Source of the DNA: CAZLGM01 sp964623625
GTDB lineage: Bacteria; Desulfobacterota; Desulfobulbia; Desulfobulbales; Desulfocapsaceae
Assembly: GCA_964623625.1 (NCBI GenBank)
Contig: CAZUUJ010000013.1
Location: 1 to 64,000 of the forward strand
Reading direction: 5' to 3'
Length of the DNA: 64,000 nt
Part shown: piece by piece, positions 1-8,411 of the stretch
How positions within the stretch are numbered: position 1 is the first letter of the stretch
Layout of the letters: each line of letters opens with the position of its first letter
Notes under the pieces: generated by a model
The model's input: only the letters and a program-made list of their open reading frames with translations
Told to the model about the DNA's origin: nothing
The model's database searches: none
Made by a program: the position numbers and the translations under genes

Positions 1-30
1 TCGCGAGTTCGAGTCTCGTCGGCCCCGCCA
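1..30 (+). tRNA. 3' end of a tRNA, probably tRNA-Asp (5' part outside the window)
   Basis: The first 30 bases hold a T-arm (GCGAG, loop TTCGAGT, CTCGT), the 3' strand of an acceptor stem, discriminator G and an encoded CCA at 28-30. The string GTTCGAGTCTCGTC followed by a G discriminator closely resembles bacterial tRNA-Asp, which I recall ending in a similar T-arm and GCCA. The anticodon lies outside the window, so the identity is inferred. The 5' acceptor strand should read GGGGCCG if the stem is fully paired. Confidence 0.75.
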
Positions 31-36
31 ATAAAT

Positions 37-79
37 ACAAGGAGTTAAGAGGTTTTCCTCTTAACTCCTTGTTCTATTT
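37..79 (+). terminator. Strong hairpin terminator after the tRNA
   Basis: A perfect 16-bp inverted repeat (arms 37-52 and 57-72) encloses a TTTT loop and is followed by a T-containing, A/T-rich stretch. It starts seven bases after the tRNA CCA end, which is where an intrinsic terminator for the tRNA transcript would sit. Confidence 0.75.
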
Positions 80-114
80 AAAATTAACACCTCAGAAATT
101 TCTACCGAAATAGT

Positions 115-1023
115 ATGTTATTGGAAAAAATCAAAAATAGAGAAAGTGGTATTATATTGTATGGAATAGTTCCACCTAAAAAAGGGACAGATGCAAACCA
201 GATCAGGGAAATATCAGCTAGGCAGATACTGAGGTTAGAAGGGAGAAATATTGATGGTTTAATTTTATACGATATACAAGATGAAGCATCAAGGACAAAA
301 GAAGAACGTCCGTTTCCTTTTATGGAAACATTGGATTCCTTTAAATACAGTCGAGAATATCTGTCATCGTTGCCGGTACAAAAAATCATATATCGCTCAG
401 TTGGTAATTATAGTAAAGAAGAGTTATCCACATTTCTTACGGAAGCGTCTTTTGAAGAGGAACTTACAGTTTTCGTTGGAGCTGCGTCAAATTTCCAGAA
501 AGTTAATATGTCAATGACAGACGCTTATGCATTAAGGAAAAACATTGATAGCAAAGTTGCTCTAGGAGGCGTTGTCATTCCAGAAAGGCATAAATCTAAA
601 TGTGATGAGCATTTAAGAGTGTTCAACAAGATATCTCAGGGCTGTTCTTTTTTCATATCTCAGGGAGTCTATGATGTTGATGCCTCAAAAGACTTTCTAT
701 CAGATTATTACTATTATGGAAAAGAGCACAATATTCCATTAGTACCAATAATATTTACACTAACTTCCTGTGGCACAAAAAAGACCTTGCATTTCATGAA
801 ATGGTTGGGAATCAGTATTCCAAAATGGTTGGAAAATGAACTCATTTACTCAGATGATATTCTTAAACAATCTGTTAGGTTATGTGAAAAAAGCTGGGAA
901 GAGCTACAGAAATTTGCATCTGAAAAATCTATCCCCATTGGGTGCAATATCGAAAGTGTCGCTATAGGAAAAGCAGAAATTGACGCATCCATTAAGTTAT
1001 TGGAAAAAGTGTCAAAAATATAG
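115..1023 (+). CDS. Methylenetetrahydrofolate reductase-like protein (MTHFR/FAD-linked family)
   Basis: This 302-residue protein reads as a single MTHFR-type TIM barrel: an N-terminal GIVPPKKGT segment, then LILYDIQDE and a conserved-looking EERPFPF patch near residue 65. It ends with a GCNIES motif. It is close to the usual length of bacterial MetF (about 290-300), but the sequence is divergent, so it may not be the housekeeping 5,10-methylene-THF reductase. The family binds FAD and acts on folate C1 units; the substrate here is unknown. The gene is visibly richer in A and T than its neighbours and stands alone, transcribed away from a tRNA and opposite to the next cluster, which may indicate transfer. 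No clear Shine-Dalgarno precedes the ATG at 115. Confidence 0.7.
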   Translation: MLLEKIKNRESGIILYGIVPPKKGTDANQIREISARQILRLEGRNIDGLILYDIQDEASRTKEERPFPFMETLDSFKYSREYLSSLPVQKIIYRSVGNYSKEELSTFLTEASFEEELTVFVGAASNFQKVNMSMTDAYALRKNIDSKVALGGVVIPERHKSKCDEHLRVFNKISQGCSFFISQGVYDVDASKDFLSDYYYYGKEHNIPLVPIIFTLTSCGTKKTLHFMKWLGISIPKWLENELIYSDDILKQSVRLCEKSWEELQKFASEKSIPIGCNIESVAIGKAEIDASIKLLEKVSKI

Positions 1024-1060
1024 AATATAACAAGCAGGCGTTTGTTTGCTCTGTTTCGGA

Positions 1061-1735
1061 CTATGTAAGCTCAGATGGCAGAGTAAGAACGATATCAGAT
1101 TGATCACCGGAGCTGTTATCAACTGTGATTGTGGCGTGCAGTTTTTTTGCGGCGGTCTGCAGAATTGGAGGAAACAGCGATTCGGGATCGGTCTGTAGTT
1201 TGCTGTCCAGACGGAAAATGACCTGAAAAGACTCCTGCCTTCGGGCAGCGATGATGCTCAGTTCATTCCCGGCTTCAAGGCATTCCAGGCAAATGGTGAT
1301 CAGGCGATGGATAATATAGTGCAGCAGGGAAGGGTCACTGTAAAGCGATGGCATGCCCTCTTGAGGTTGAATGGATAGTTTGACCTGTTTCAGCCTGGCA
1401 AAACGACTCAGAAATATCAATGCTTCATGAAGAAGATCATTGAGATCAAAGGTGGACATCGGCGCGTCTGAGCGATGGGCAAAACTGCTGAGATTTCGCA
1501 GCATTTTAGCGGATTCGACGACCTTTTTCTCGATGGTAGCAATTGTTTTTTGGAACCTTTCAGCCATTTGTGGATCATTGCTGAGGGCGCCCATAGCAAT
1601 CAGATCCTCCATCAGACCGTTTGATTCCCGGATGATTCCCAGATGATTCTTCATGTCGTGGGAGAAGCCGGCCAGGATCGTTCCCAGAGACCCCACCTGC
1701 TCATGGCGGATTTCATTTTCAAGTTCGTTGTCCAT
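1061..1735 (-). CDS. Degenerate histidine-kinase-like protein
   Basis: The 224-residue protein has a DHp-like helix with an H-box (GFSHDMKNHLGII, around residues 24-36). The region that should be the ATPase domain lacks recognisable N, G1 and G2 boxes: where Asn-rich N-box residues are expected it reads HYIIHRLITICLECLEA. There is no sensor domain or transmembrane segment. It may be a phosphotransfer or scaffolding protein rather than an active kinase. It is the last gene of a minus-strand run, 8 bases after a single-domain response regulator, so it probably works with that regulator and the full-length kinase further upstream. Confidence 0.6.
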   Translation of the reverse strand: MDNELENEIRHEQVGSLGTILAGFSHDMKNHLGIIRESNGLMEDLIAMGALSNDPQMAERFQKTIATIEKKVVESAKMLRNLSSFAHRSDAPMSTFDLNDLLHEALIFLSRFARLKQVKLSIQPQEGMPSLYSDPSLLHYIIHRLITICLECLEAGNELSIIAARRQESFQVIFRLDSKLQTDPESLFPPILQTAAKKLHATITVDNSSGDQSDIVLTLPSELT

Positions 1736-1743
1736 AAAATACC

Positions 1744-2133
1744 TTATTCGCTGTCATCGGATTTTTCGGCAGCTTCTAACTTTTCAAGCAGGACGGCAAG
1801 CTTGAACGGTTTCATGATGTAGTCGAAAGCACCTTTGCGCATGGCCTCTAAGCCGGCGGCGGCGGAACCATGTCCGGTAATCATGATGACTTCAATGTCC
1901 GGGTTGTGTTCCTTAATTGCGGCAAGAGCGTCCAGACCGTTCATGTCCGGCATTTTCAGGTCAAGGATAACAATATCCGGATTGATGTCCTTGAGTTTAG
2001 CCAGGCCATCGGTACCACTGTGGGCATCGGTGATATCGATTCCTCGCAGTTGCAACCTCTGGCACAAGGTGGATGCGTACTCAACTTCATCATCAATAAT
2101 GAGCAGTTTTGATTTGATCGGTGTCGTGTTCAT
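1744..2133 (-). CDS. Single-domain response regulator (receiver only)
   Basis: About 129 residues forming a CheY-like receiver with no output domain. The acidic pair is in LLIIDDE, the phospho-acceptor Asp in VILDLKMPDMNG, the Thr switch in IMITGHGS and the conserved Lys in IMKPF. I chose the ATG at 2133: the reading frame extends upstream to a TTG at 2166, but that would overlap the kinase gene, and the ATG lies 7 bases after the kinase stop at 2141. It is the likely phospho-acceptor for that kinase and has no DNA-binding domain, so it should act by protein contact or in a relay. Confidence 0.85.
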   Translation of the reverse strand: MNTTPIKSKLLIIDDEVEYASTLCQRLQLRGIDITDAHSGTDGLAKLKDINPDIVILDLKMPDMNGLDALAAIKEHNPDIEVIMITGHGSAAAGLEAMRKGAFDYIMKPFKLAVLLEKLEAAEKSDDSE

Positions 2134-2140
2134 TGGAATT

Positions 2141-3913
2141 TTAAATAATTGAAAGAGTGATTTCAAAAGTCGTTCCCTTACCTACTTCCGAGATGACGTC
2201 GATTTCCCCTCCAAGCTTTTGAATAAGCCCGTAGGTAATGGACAGACCGAGACCTGTTCCTTTTCCGGTTTCTTTTGTAGTAAAAAACGGATCGAAAATA
2301 TGTTTCTTGACTTCCTCGCTGATCCCCGGGCCATCATCGGTAATACTCACCATGATATAATCATCGTCAATCTGACGGCTGGCCAGAATGATCCGGCCAT
2401 TTGAGCCGATTGCATCAATGGCGTTTGAGGTGATGTTTAAAAATATCTGTTGCAGTTGCGTGCGGTCGCAGAGAATCGTCGGAACTGTCTGATCAAGGTC
2501 AAAATCGATGCCGATCTGAGCGTAAGTCGCCTCTTTTGCCAGAAAGTCGATAGTCTCCCTTAAAATGACATTGATGTCAAGCAGCTCGGTGTGAACGTCT
2601 TCCTGCCTGGCAAAACCGAGGAGCCGATGGGTAATGGTTTTACAACGCAAAACACTATCCTGTATGCCATCCAGGGTGTCCATGATGGTTTGTCTGTGGG
2701 TGAATTCTTCACTCATTTCAATGAAATCCTGAACCAGTCCGGCTTTCTGATTGATGATCGATAAGGGGTTGTTGATCTCATGGGCCACACCGGCAGCCAG
2801 CCTGCCGATGGAGGCCAGCTTGTTTGAGTGCTCAACTTCTGCCAGAAACAGCTGCCGCTTTTTGTCCGACTCCTTAATGTGTCGCGTAATACCCTTGCTT
2901 ACCTCAAGTATGATAAAACATGCTACGATCGTGCAGGAAATGAAGATGGCGATCAGTTTGATGCGGATAGAGAGTTGAGCTTTTGTGAGTATGTTCATCT
3001 CTTTGGCCATAATGAGACGAAAATCCGTATTGGGTAGACTGAAAGACGCTTCGACAATCTGCTGACCAATATTTGGTTGCCGGACAGTGATTTGCCCATC
3101 ATTGCCAATAGTTGAAGTTTGCTCTGAGAGCAGCTCGGCTAAGGTGGAATCGGCTACTTCATTCATGGGTGTAAACGGATTCCCTTGACCGATGGATCCA
3201 TATCTGAAGGGTGCAGTCAGCACTTCGCTCTTCTCATTGACAATGAAAATGTCATCAAATATGGTCATTCCGACAGCCTCGATTACTCGTCGTACCCCGG
3301 CGTCGCTGATCCAGGCACGAATCATCCAGGAGGTATTGCTCTGTTTTTCAGCCCTGTCGATGGCGATACAAAAATAAGATGGTTTGGAATTTTCCGCCAG
3401 CAAGAAGGCAATGGTTTCATCCTGTCTGATGGTTTTCCGATACCAGGGTTGCTCAGTATAGACCGTGCCCTGCTGGCTGTTCGGTCCCGCCTGAACAACA
3501 ACTCTGCCGTGACCGTCGATGATTTCCAGATCACTGATCTCAGGATAATCATCTGTCAATTTTCCAAGCAGCTCCTCAAGCCTTCCTGGAGCAGTCAATT
3601 GCTGATATCCATTACTCTCGGAAATAAATCTGACCATTGATATGCGCTCGGAAAAGAATTGCTCGACCTGACTGCGGGAATGTCCAAGATGTGTTGAAAA
3701 AGTGGAAAGTTCATCGTAATGCAGAAGTTTCTGATACTGATAGTGGGACAGTACCGATATGATGGTTGATGGCAGGAGAACCAGAACCGTTAACAGCACA
3801 AGTAATCCACGGGAGAAGGTCTTGTAGTTCTTGTCAAGATCCGCTCCGCTTTCAATATTTTCGGGTGGAGTTGGGAAAAATTTTGAAAACAGTAGTTTGA
3901 CTCGGTTTCTCAC
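2141..3913 (-). CDS. Membrane sensor histidine kinase with extracytoplasmic Cache-like domain
   Basis: A 590-residue sensor kinase. Transmembrane helix 1 lies at about residues 34-56 and helix 2 at about 318-340. They enclose a periplasmic domain of roughly 260 residues with the look of a double Cache sensor (an EIIDGHGRVV strand and a PWYRKT segment). The cytoplasmic part has an H-box with the phospho-acceptor His near residue 378 (GVAHEINNPLS), an N-box (NAIDAI) and G-boxes (DGPGI, GTGLGLS). It starts with GTG at 3913 and overlaps the upstream gene's stop (GTGA), which suggests translational coupling. The ligand is unknown; the linked DASS transporter makes an anionic substrate such as a dicarboxylate or sulfate a reasonable guess. 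Confidence 0.88.
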   Translation of the reverse strand: MRNRVKLLFSKFFPTPPENIESGADLDKNYKTFSRGLLVLLTVLVLLPSTIISVLSHYQYQKLLHYDELSTFSTHLGHSRSQVEQFFSERISMVRFISESNGYQQLTAPGRLEELLGKLTDDYPEISDLEIIDGHGRVVVQAGPNSQQGTVYTEQPWYRKTIRQDETIAFLLAENSKPSYFCIAIDRAEKQSNTSWMIRAWISDAGVRRVIEAVGMTIFDDIFIVNEKSEVLTAPFRYGSIGQGNPFTPMNEVADSTLAELLSEQTSTIGNDGQITVRQPNIGQQIVEASFSLPNTDFRLIMAKEMNILTKAQLSIRIKLIAIFISCTIVACFIILEVSKGITRHIKESDKKRQLFLAEVEHSNKLASIGRLAAGVAHEINNPLSIINQKAGLVQDFIEMSEEFTHRQTIMDTLDGIQDSVLRCKTITHRLLGFARQEDVHTELLDINVILRETIDFLAKEATYAQIGIDFDLDQTVPTILCDRTQLQQIFLNITSNAIDAIGSNGRIILASRQIDDDYIMVSITDDGPGISEEVKKHIFDPFFTTKETGKGTGLGLSITYGLIQKLGGEIDVISEVGKGTTFEITLSII

Positions 3914-4263
3914 GGTACCACCTCTCTGGTAACAACTCCCGGTAATATGGTTCCCGGTTGAAGACGGTTGTGAACAGCGAGTTTCAGAATATCACTATAG
4001 GGTCCAATGACTGAATCGATTACCCTGATTTTTTTCCAGTTTAAAAATTGATAATGCTGATCTTCTATCCCTCCGCATATAACGATTGCCACCTTCTCTT
4101 GCAGGGCGAGATCACAGATCTTTTCAGCGGAAGCTCTTGAGATAATAATGGAATGGGGATCCTCAAGCAGCTGCTCGTCATAGCAGATGGCGATCACAAT
4201 TTCGGTGCTCTGGTCAAAGCGGGGAGAGACGTAGTCTCCACGGGTTGTTATAAGGATTTTCAT
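3910..4263 (-). CDS. NifX/NifB-type dinitrogenase iron-molybdenum cofactor-binding domain protein
   Basis: The N-terminus MKILITTRGDYVSPRFDQS and the later AIVICGGIED block match the small NifX/NafY/NifB-C fold, whose members bind metal clusters or act as small chaperones. The start is the ATG at 4263, preceded by CTGGAG four bases upstream. An upstream in-frame extension to 4380 would run through a dispersed palindromic repeat and is rejected. The 117-residue protein is coupled by a 4-base overlap to the sensor kinase, so a sensing or redox-input role is more likely than a direct role in nitrogenase assembly; no nif genes are nearby. Confidence 0.72.
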   Translation of the reverse strand: MKILITTRGDYVSPRFDQSTEIVIAICYDEQLLEDPHSIIISRASAEKICDLALQEKVAIVICGGIEDQHYQFLNWKKIRVIDSVIGPYSDILKLAVHNRLQPGTILPGVVTREVVP

Positions 4264-4277
4264 GTTCTCCAGGTCGC

Positions 4278-4430
4278 CTGAATCCGTGAGCGCCTTATAG
4301 GAAGTGCTCTTGGAGTGCATTCGATAGTGCTGTAGCTTTGCTCGATTTAAATTGTCGATAACAGTGGACTCTATCAGCAAGTTAAGTCGAGAATAGATGC
4401 AGTACCAGCAGATGCCGGAAGGGCGAGTTG
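4278..4430. repeat. Dispersed palindromic repeat, family 1, copy A
   Basis: The segment contains the conserved blocks GAATCCGTGAGC (4281-4292), TTCGATAGTGCTGTAGC and a terminal GGAAGGGCGA, enclosing an imperfect 20-bp inverted repeat (arms about 4341-4360 and 4372-4391). It matches copies B (13915), C (43454), D (45132) and E (50594), B, C and D being in opposite orientation. Copy A carries the longer form, with about 30 extra bases (GAGCGC-type hairpin) between GAATCCGTGAG and the ATTCGATAG block. It lies between the sigma54 activator gene and the NifX-like gene. Confidence 0.8.
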
Positions 4431-4521
4431 TTTTACAAGGTTAATTTTTCAATATCGATTAATTTCTAGTATATCAAAAGCTTATTAATAAAAACGACAC
4501 ATTTCGTCACGGATTCAGGGT

Positions 4522-5898
4522 TCAGTTCAGCTGATATTTACGAAGCTTTCTCCAAAGGGTTGTTCTACCCCAACCCAGACGTTTAGCAGCATTGGTACGA
4601 TTACCGCCAGTGTCACGCAGGGCATCAATGATCATCTTCTTCTCCACCTTTTCCCACCCTGTTTCCATTGCCTGTTCATCTATAGTGTTAAAATGTACAT
4701 TAGGGCTTAGCCGGGACGACCGGGTAGGGATATCAACGGGATCAAAGACATATTGAGGCAGATCCCTGAGGCTGACAGTTCCCTTCTGACAGAGGTTGAC
4801 ACAGTATTCGGCGATATTTCTCAGTTCTCTCACATTGCCGGGATATTGATAGTCAGTCAAGACTTGTAAAGCTTTTGTTGTAAATCCCTTAACGGTTTTG
4901 CTACTGGTTTCGTTAAAAAGCTTGAGAAAGTGATCGAGCAGCAGATTGATATCCCCGTGTCGCTCACGCAAAGGCGGCAGGTGCATTCGTAGAACGTTCA
5001 GGCGATAAAAAAGATCTTCTCTGAAGTTTGCCGCTTGTACCTCATCTCTGAGTGAGCGGTGGGTTGCGGCGATAACACGTACATCGACTTTGACTTTTTT
5101 GTTGCCGCCTACCGGAAAGAACTCCTGGTCATCCAAAACGGAAAGCAGCTTGACCTGCAGGGGAAGAGAGAGATCGCCGATCTCCGTTAAGAAAATGGTA
5201 CCGCCATGTGCGAGGCGAAACATGCCTACATTGTCCTTGACAGCACCGGTGAATGCCCCCTTGACATGGCCGAACAATTCAGATTCGAGCAGTGTTTCGG
5301 GCAGGGCGCCACAGTTCACTTTGATGAACGGTTTGCGGCCGCGCTGTGACATTTTATGCAGGGCCTCGGCCACCAAGTCTTTACCGGTACCGGTTTCACC
5401 GGTGATCAGCACGGAGGCGTCTGTACGTGCGAATATCGGCATCAATTCAAACACTTTTTCGATCTGGGAACTGTGGCCGAGTATTTCGGATCCGGAAAAT
5501 GATCCTTGTTCTTTCTTATCTCTATCCTTAAAAAGAGAGATGTCTTCAATAACAATCAATAGACCTAAAGGATCTGAGCTGTCGGTATGGATACGGGTAA
5601 TGGTGAATTGGGTTGGGATCTTTTTTCGTTGACGGTTAATGATATCGCCTTCAATGGAGATCGGTTCACCCGTCTTAAATACCTGGGCAAACAGGTTATG
5701 CTTCTTATCTATTCTGGAGCGGAGAATATATTCACCATAGGTTCCCTTGGCATCCGCATGTCGGTATCCGGTTACTGCTTCGAGGTAACTGTTCATGGCA
5801 ACGATACACAAATTCGAGTCCAGAATGGCAATCCCATGAGGGATACCGTTGAGCAGTTCATCTGCCCCGATGAGGTGAAAAAAATTTGTGTCAGCCAT
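4522..5898 (-). CDS. PAS-domain sigma54-dependent transcriptional activator (NtrC class, no receiver)
   Basis: The 458-residue protein has an N-terminal PAS domain (about residues 10-125), a central AAA+ domain and a C-terminal Fis-type helix-turn-helix (GGNRTNAAKRLGWGRTTLWR). The AAA+ core shows Walker A GETGTGKD, a GAFTGA loop that contacts sigma54, and the sensor region VRVIAATHRSL. The Walker B segment reads TIFLTEIGDL, with Thr where the family usually has Asp (LDEIGDL). It should activate sigma54 promoters in response to a PAS-bound signal. It follows the transporter gene on the same strand, and a sigma54-like promoter precedes the first gene of the cluster (10168-10183), so that cluster is its likely target. 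Confidence 0.9.
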   Translation of the reverse strand: MADTNFFHLIGADELLNGIPHGIAILDSNLCIVAMNSYLEAVTGYRHADAKGTYGEYILRSRIDKKHNLFAQVFKTGEPISIEGDIINRQRKKIPTQFTITRIHTDSSDPLGLLIVIEDISLFKDRDKKEQGSFSGSEILGHSSQIEKVFELMPIFARTDASVLITGETGTGKDLVAEALHKMSQRGRKPFIKVNCGALPETLLESELFGHVKGAFTGAVKDNVGMFRLAHGGTIFLTEIGDLSLPLQVKLLSVLDDQEFFPVGGNKKVKVDVRVIAATHRSLRDEVQAANFREDLFYRLNVLRMHLPPLRERHGDINLLLDHFLKLFNETSSKTVKGFTTKALQVLTDYQYPGNVRELRNIAEYCVNLCQKGTVSLRDLPQYVFDPVDIPTRSSRLSPNVHFNTIDEQAMETGWEKVEKKMIIDALRDTGGNRTNAAKRLGWGRTTLWRKLRKYQLN

Positions 5899-6020
5899 AG
5901 CGTGAAGCAGTTTGTGTCGATTTATTCAAAGCTGGTGTTTCAATTTGGTTCAGCAACATCCATATATATCGTTTCACACACAATGGCAATGAAATTTTTT
6001 ATATTCTTTACGTAGTAAGG

Positions 6021-6095
6021 AGCTGCCAGGCGGCAGCTGAAAGGGATACAAATCAGAACTGCTCATCGGCGAACGGGAATCCGTTCGCCGATGAG
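6021..6095 (-). terminator. Two hairpins downstream of the DASS transporter gene
   Basis: A perfect 15-bp inverted repeat (6062-6076 with 6081-6095, loop GAAT) and a second 7-bp hairpin (6021-6038, AGCTGCC/GGCAGCT) lie just after the transporter stop. The T-run expected of an intrinsic terminator is poor, so these may be a transcript-stabilising 3' end or a weak terminator that separates transporter expression from the activator gene. Confidence 0.55.
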
Positions 6096-6111
6096 AGAAT
6101 TGCGGATAAAA

Positions 6112-7584
6112 TTATTTTTGAATTGGAATATATATCTCCATTCCCATAATTGGCCAGATGAACTGGACTGCCCACCAGGTTACAATCATCAGGATGATGG
6201 AAGCTGGGATACCCCAGAAGAAAAACTCGCCAGTGGTAAACTGTTTCGAGTTATAAGCGATGGCATTGGGAGCGGCTCCCACCAGAAGGAGGAACGGCAT
6301 ACCGGCAACCACAAGCGCGGAAAAGAGAATAACCTCTCCGCCGACTCCCAGATACGGTGCAATGACCAGGGCCACAGGAAGTGAAATGGCAATCGCTGCA
6401 ACGTTCATGATGAAGTTGGTCATCATCATGACGAAAAAGGCCATGCCAAGTATGAAAACGATCGGGTGAGACTGCTGGAACATGACCAGCCAGTTGACAG
6501 CCAACCATTTTGCTGCACCGGTTTCCCAGAGGCAGAAGCCGATCGACATGGCTCCGGCAAAGAGCAGGATGATGTTCCAGGGGATTTCCTCCAGATCATC
6601 AATGTCGAGAATCTTGAGCAGGTAAAACGCGATGGTGGAACAGAGCAGGATGCCTGTCTTATGGAGTGGGGCAAGAGCGGGGATAAAGTTTTTCAGGGCG
6701 ATGATCAGGATTGTGCCGACAACGATGGATGCGGTCAATATTTCATTACGGCTCCACTTACCCAGCTCAGAGTACATTCTTTTGGCCTTTTCTTTCAGGC
6801 CAGGGATGACAGCGCGTTCAGGTTTGAAAAACACCATGAAAAATCCCCACAGGATAAAGGTCATCAACCAGCCGATGGGAAACATGTACCAGGTGAGTTC
6901 AAAAAAGCTGACATCAACATTCATAATGTCTTTGTAAAAACCAAGGGCAACAGCACCCCTGGCCGCTCCAAGCAGTGTGACAATACTACCTGCGCCGGCC
7001 ACATAAGCCATGCCTATAAAGATGCCTTTACCGAACTTGGTCGGTTCATCGCTGTCCGAGTAAAGCGCATGGATGGCCATCAGCAGCGGAAACATAGTGG
7101 CGGCAACGGCAGTGTGGGCCATCACATGGGTCAGGGCCGAGGTCATCACAAAACAGCCGAGGTAGATCATCGATGTCTTTTCACCGACAATGGAAAGCAT
7201 CTTGTAGGCGATCCTCTTGGTTAGCCCGGTTTTGGTGAATACCATCCCGATAACGATCGAACCGAAGATGAACAGGACGGAAGGATCCATGAAATCCTTA
7301 AAGGCGACCTTTGGATCGCGGATCAGAAAGAGTGCCTGGAGGACGCCGATGGTTAAACTTGTAACACCAATAGGAACAACTTCAAACACCCACCAGGTTG
7401 CCGCAAGGCAGAATACAGCTAAAGCTCCTTTGCCCTGCTGCGAGAGAACAAAGTGCTCTCCCATGGGATCGATGGCATCGGGCAGGGGTGGGCAGTAATA
7501 GACAATGAGAAACAGGACAACTCCGGTAATCATGGGGATGATCCGCTTCCAGTCTAGTCGAGTGACACTTTTTGATTGAGACAT
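6112..7584 (-). CDS. SLC13/DASS-family sodium:anion symporter
   Basis: A 490-residue polytopic membrane protein with 11 or more hydrophobic segments. The C-terminal block PFLLLVGAAPNAIAYNS matches the DASS (divalent anion:Na+ symporter) signature, and the internal TALTHVMAHTAVAATM-like region is the matching repeat-1 segment. Members import dicarboxylates, sulfate or related anions with sodium. In a sulfate reducer both a C4-dicarboxylate and sulfate are plausible; the sequence alone does not decide. It sits inside a signalling cluster, with a CBS protein upstream and a sigma54 activator downstream, so regulated uptake is likely. A CCACATTGGAAAA motif lies about 50 bases before its start. Confidence 0.87.
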   Translation of the reverse strand: MSQSKSVTRLDWKRIIPMITGVVLFLIVYYCPPLPDAIDPMGEHFVLSQQGKGALAVFCLAATWWVFEVVPIGVTSLTIGVLQALFLIRDPKVAFKDFMDPSVLFIFGSIVIGMVFTKTGLTKRIAYKMLSIVGEKTSMIYLGCFVMTSALTHVMAHTAVAATMFPLLMAIHALYSDSDEPTKFGKGIFIGMAYVAGAGSIVTLLGAARGAVALGFYKDIMNVDVSFFELTWYMFPIGWLMTFILWGFFMVFFKPERAVIPGLKEKAKRMYSELGKWSRNEILTASIVVGTILIIALKNFIPALAPLHKTGILLCSTIAFYLLKILDIDDLEEIPWNIILLFAGAMSIGFCLWETGAAKWLAVNWLVMFQQSHPIVFILGMAFFVMMMTNFIMNVAAIAISLPVALVIAPYLGVGGEVILFSALVVAGMPFLLLVGAAPNAIAYNSKQFTTGEFFFWGIPASIILMIVTWWAVQFIWPIMGMEIYIPIQK

Positions 7585-7634
7585 GACTATACCTTTTGAA
7601 TTTCTAAAATGAGATATCGATAAAACCGTTTACA

Positions 7635-7647
7635 GGCCACATTGGAA
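7635..7647. promoter_or_regulatory. Shared motif GCCACATTGGAAAA upstream of the transporter
   Basis: The bases CCACATTGGAAAA (preceded by G) occur here about 50 bases before the transporter start. They recur upstream of the pseudokinase-receiver gene at 10181-10193, and a shorter GGCCACATTG occurs before the CBS gene (8368-8377). Three occurrences in three leaders of one cluster suggest a common regulator-binding site; this is inference. Confidence 0.45.
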
Positions 7648-7772
7648 AATTGCCTTTTCGTCCAAACTCTTTGTTGTAGAAACATTTTATCCTTGGAATA
7701 TCAGCTATATGCCTGTGGTAAAATTAGTTTCACATCTCGATTTTGAACGAAAATTCTAATTCTTAAGGCATC

Positions 7773-8306
7773 CTACAATTCGCAGAGTCTGCAGATCTCT
7801 TCAAAGAGCTCTTCAATGCGCAGAATGCCGATGGCCTCATCCGGCGCATCGGCTTTAAAGACAGGGACGAAGCGATCACCTGTCTGGAGCATGATATAGA
7901 GCACTTTGAGGAGGGGATCAGTTGTTTTGACCGTCTCATCTATCTGAGACATGACATCTGTTACCGGGATGGATTGCTTCTCATTGCAATGTTTGAAAAA
8001 GGAATCCTGCCAAAGAAATGCCAGGTTCGGCGTTTCCATCTTTTTGCCTTCAAATTTTACTCCGTCATCCTCCTGAAAAAGACGAGGTTCCATGGCTCGC
8101 AGGATCTTTTCAATTGTGATGTAGCCTGCCAATTGATTTTTTTCGTCAAAAACAAGCAGGCAGGGAAAACGGATGTGCTGATCTTCTCGTTTCAGTTTGA
8201 AGCCAATCAGCTCACCTATGGCTGCTCCCAGAGTCTGGTCCTTGGTGATTTTGGGAAACTCGTCAATGCTGATCACTGATTTGTCTACGATTTCAAGTAA
8301 TTCCAC
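7773..8306 (-). CDS. CBS-domain pair protein
   Basis: The 177-residue protein has two CBS motifs, one around residues 10-75 (PCLLVFDEKNQLAGYITIEKIL) and one around 105-172 (VTDVMSQIDETVKTTDPLLKVL, then FVPVFKAD and AIGILRIEELFEEI). CBS pairs bind adenosine nucleotides and regulate partner enzymes or transporters. There is no membrane segment. It precedes the transporter gene on the same strand (188-base gap) and may regulate transporter activity or the adjacent signalling proteins. A hairpin (GGCCCGA/TCGGGCC, 8346-8370) lies in its leader. Confidence 0.82.
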   Translation of the reverse strand: MELLEIVDKSVISIDEFPKITKDQTLGAAIGELIGFKLKREDQHIRFPCLLVFDEKNQLAGYITIEKILRAMEPRLFQEDDGVKFEGKKMETPNLAFLWQDSFFKHCNEKQSIPVTDVMSQIDETVKTTDPLLKVLYIMLQTGDRFVPVFKADAPDEAIGILRIEELFEEICRLCEL

Positions 8307-8411
8307 TGTTTCTCTCCTTGTGTATCATTGTGCTGACAAGGTCCAGGCCCGAGAAAGGCGCATTCGGGCCACATTGTCAGTTCCACTATGGTCTCTTAAG
8401 ACTCCTTTACG

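Noticed and set aside
4264..4380. N-terminal extension of the NifX-like gene
   Set aside because: The added residues are read from a dispersed repeat; a good Shine-Dalgarno stands before the ATG at 4263.
6466..7224. Long open frame opposite the DASS transporter
   Set aside because: It lies inside a clear membrane-transporter gene on the other strand, and its composition is a shadow of that gene with no family pattern.
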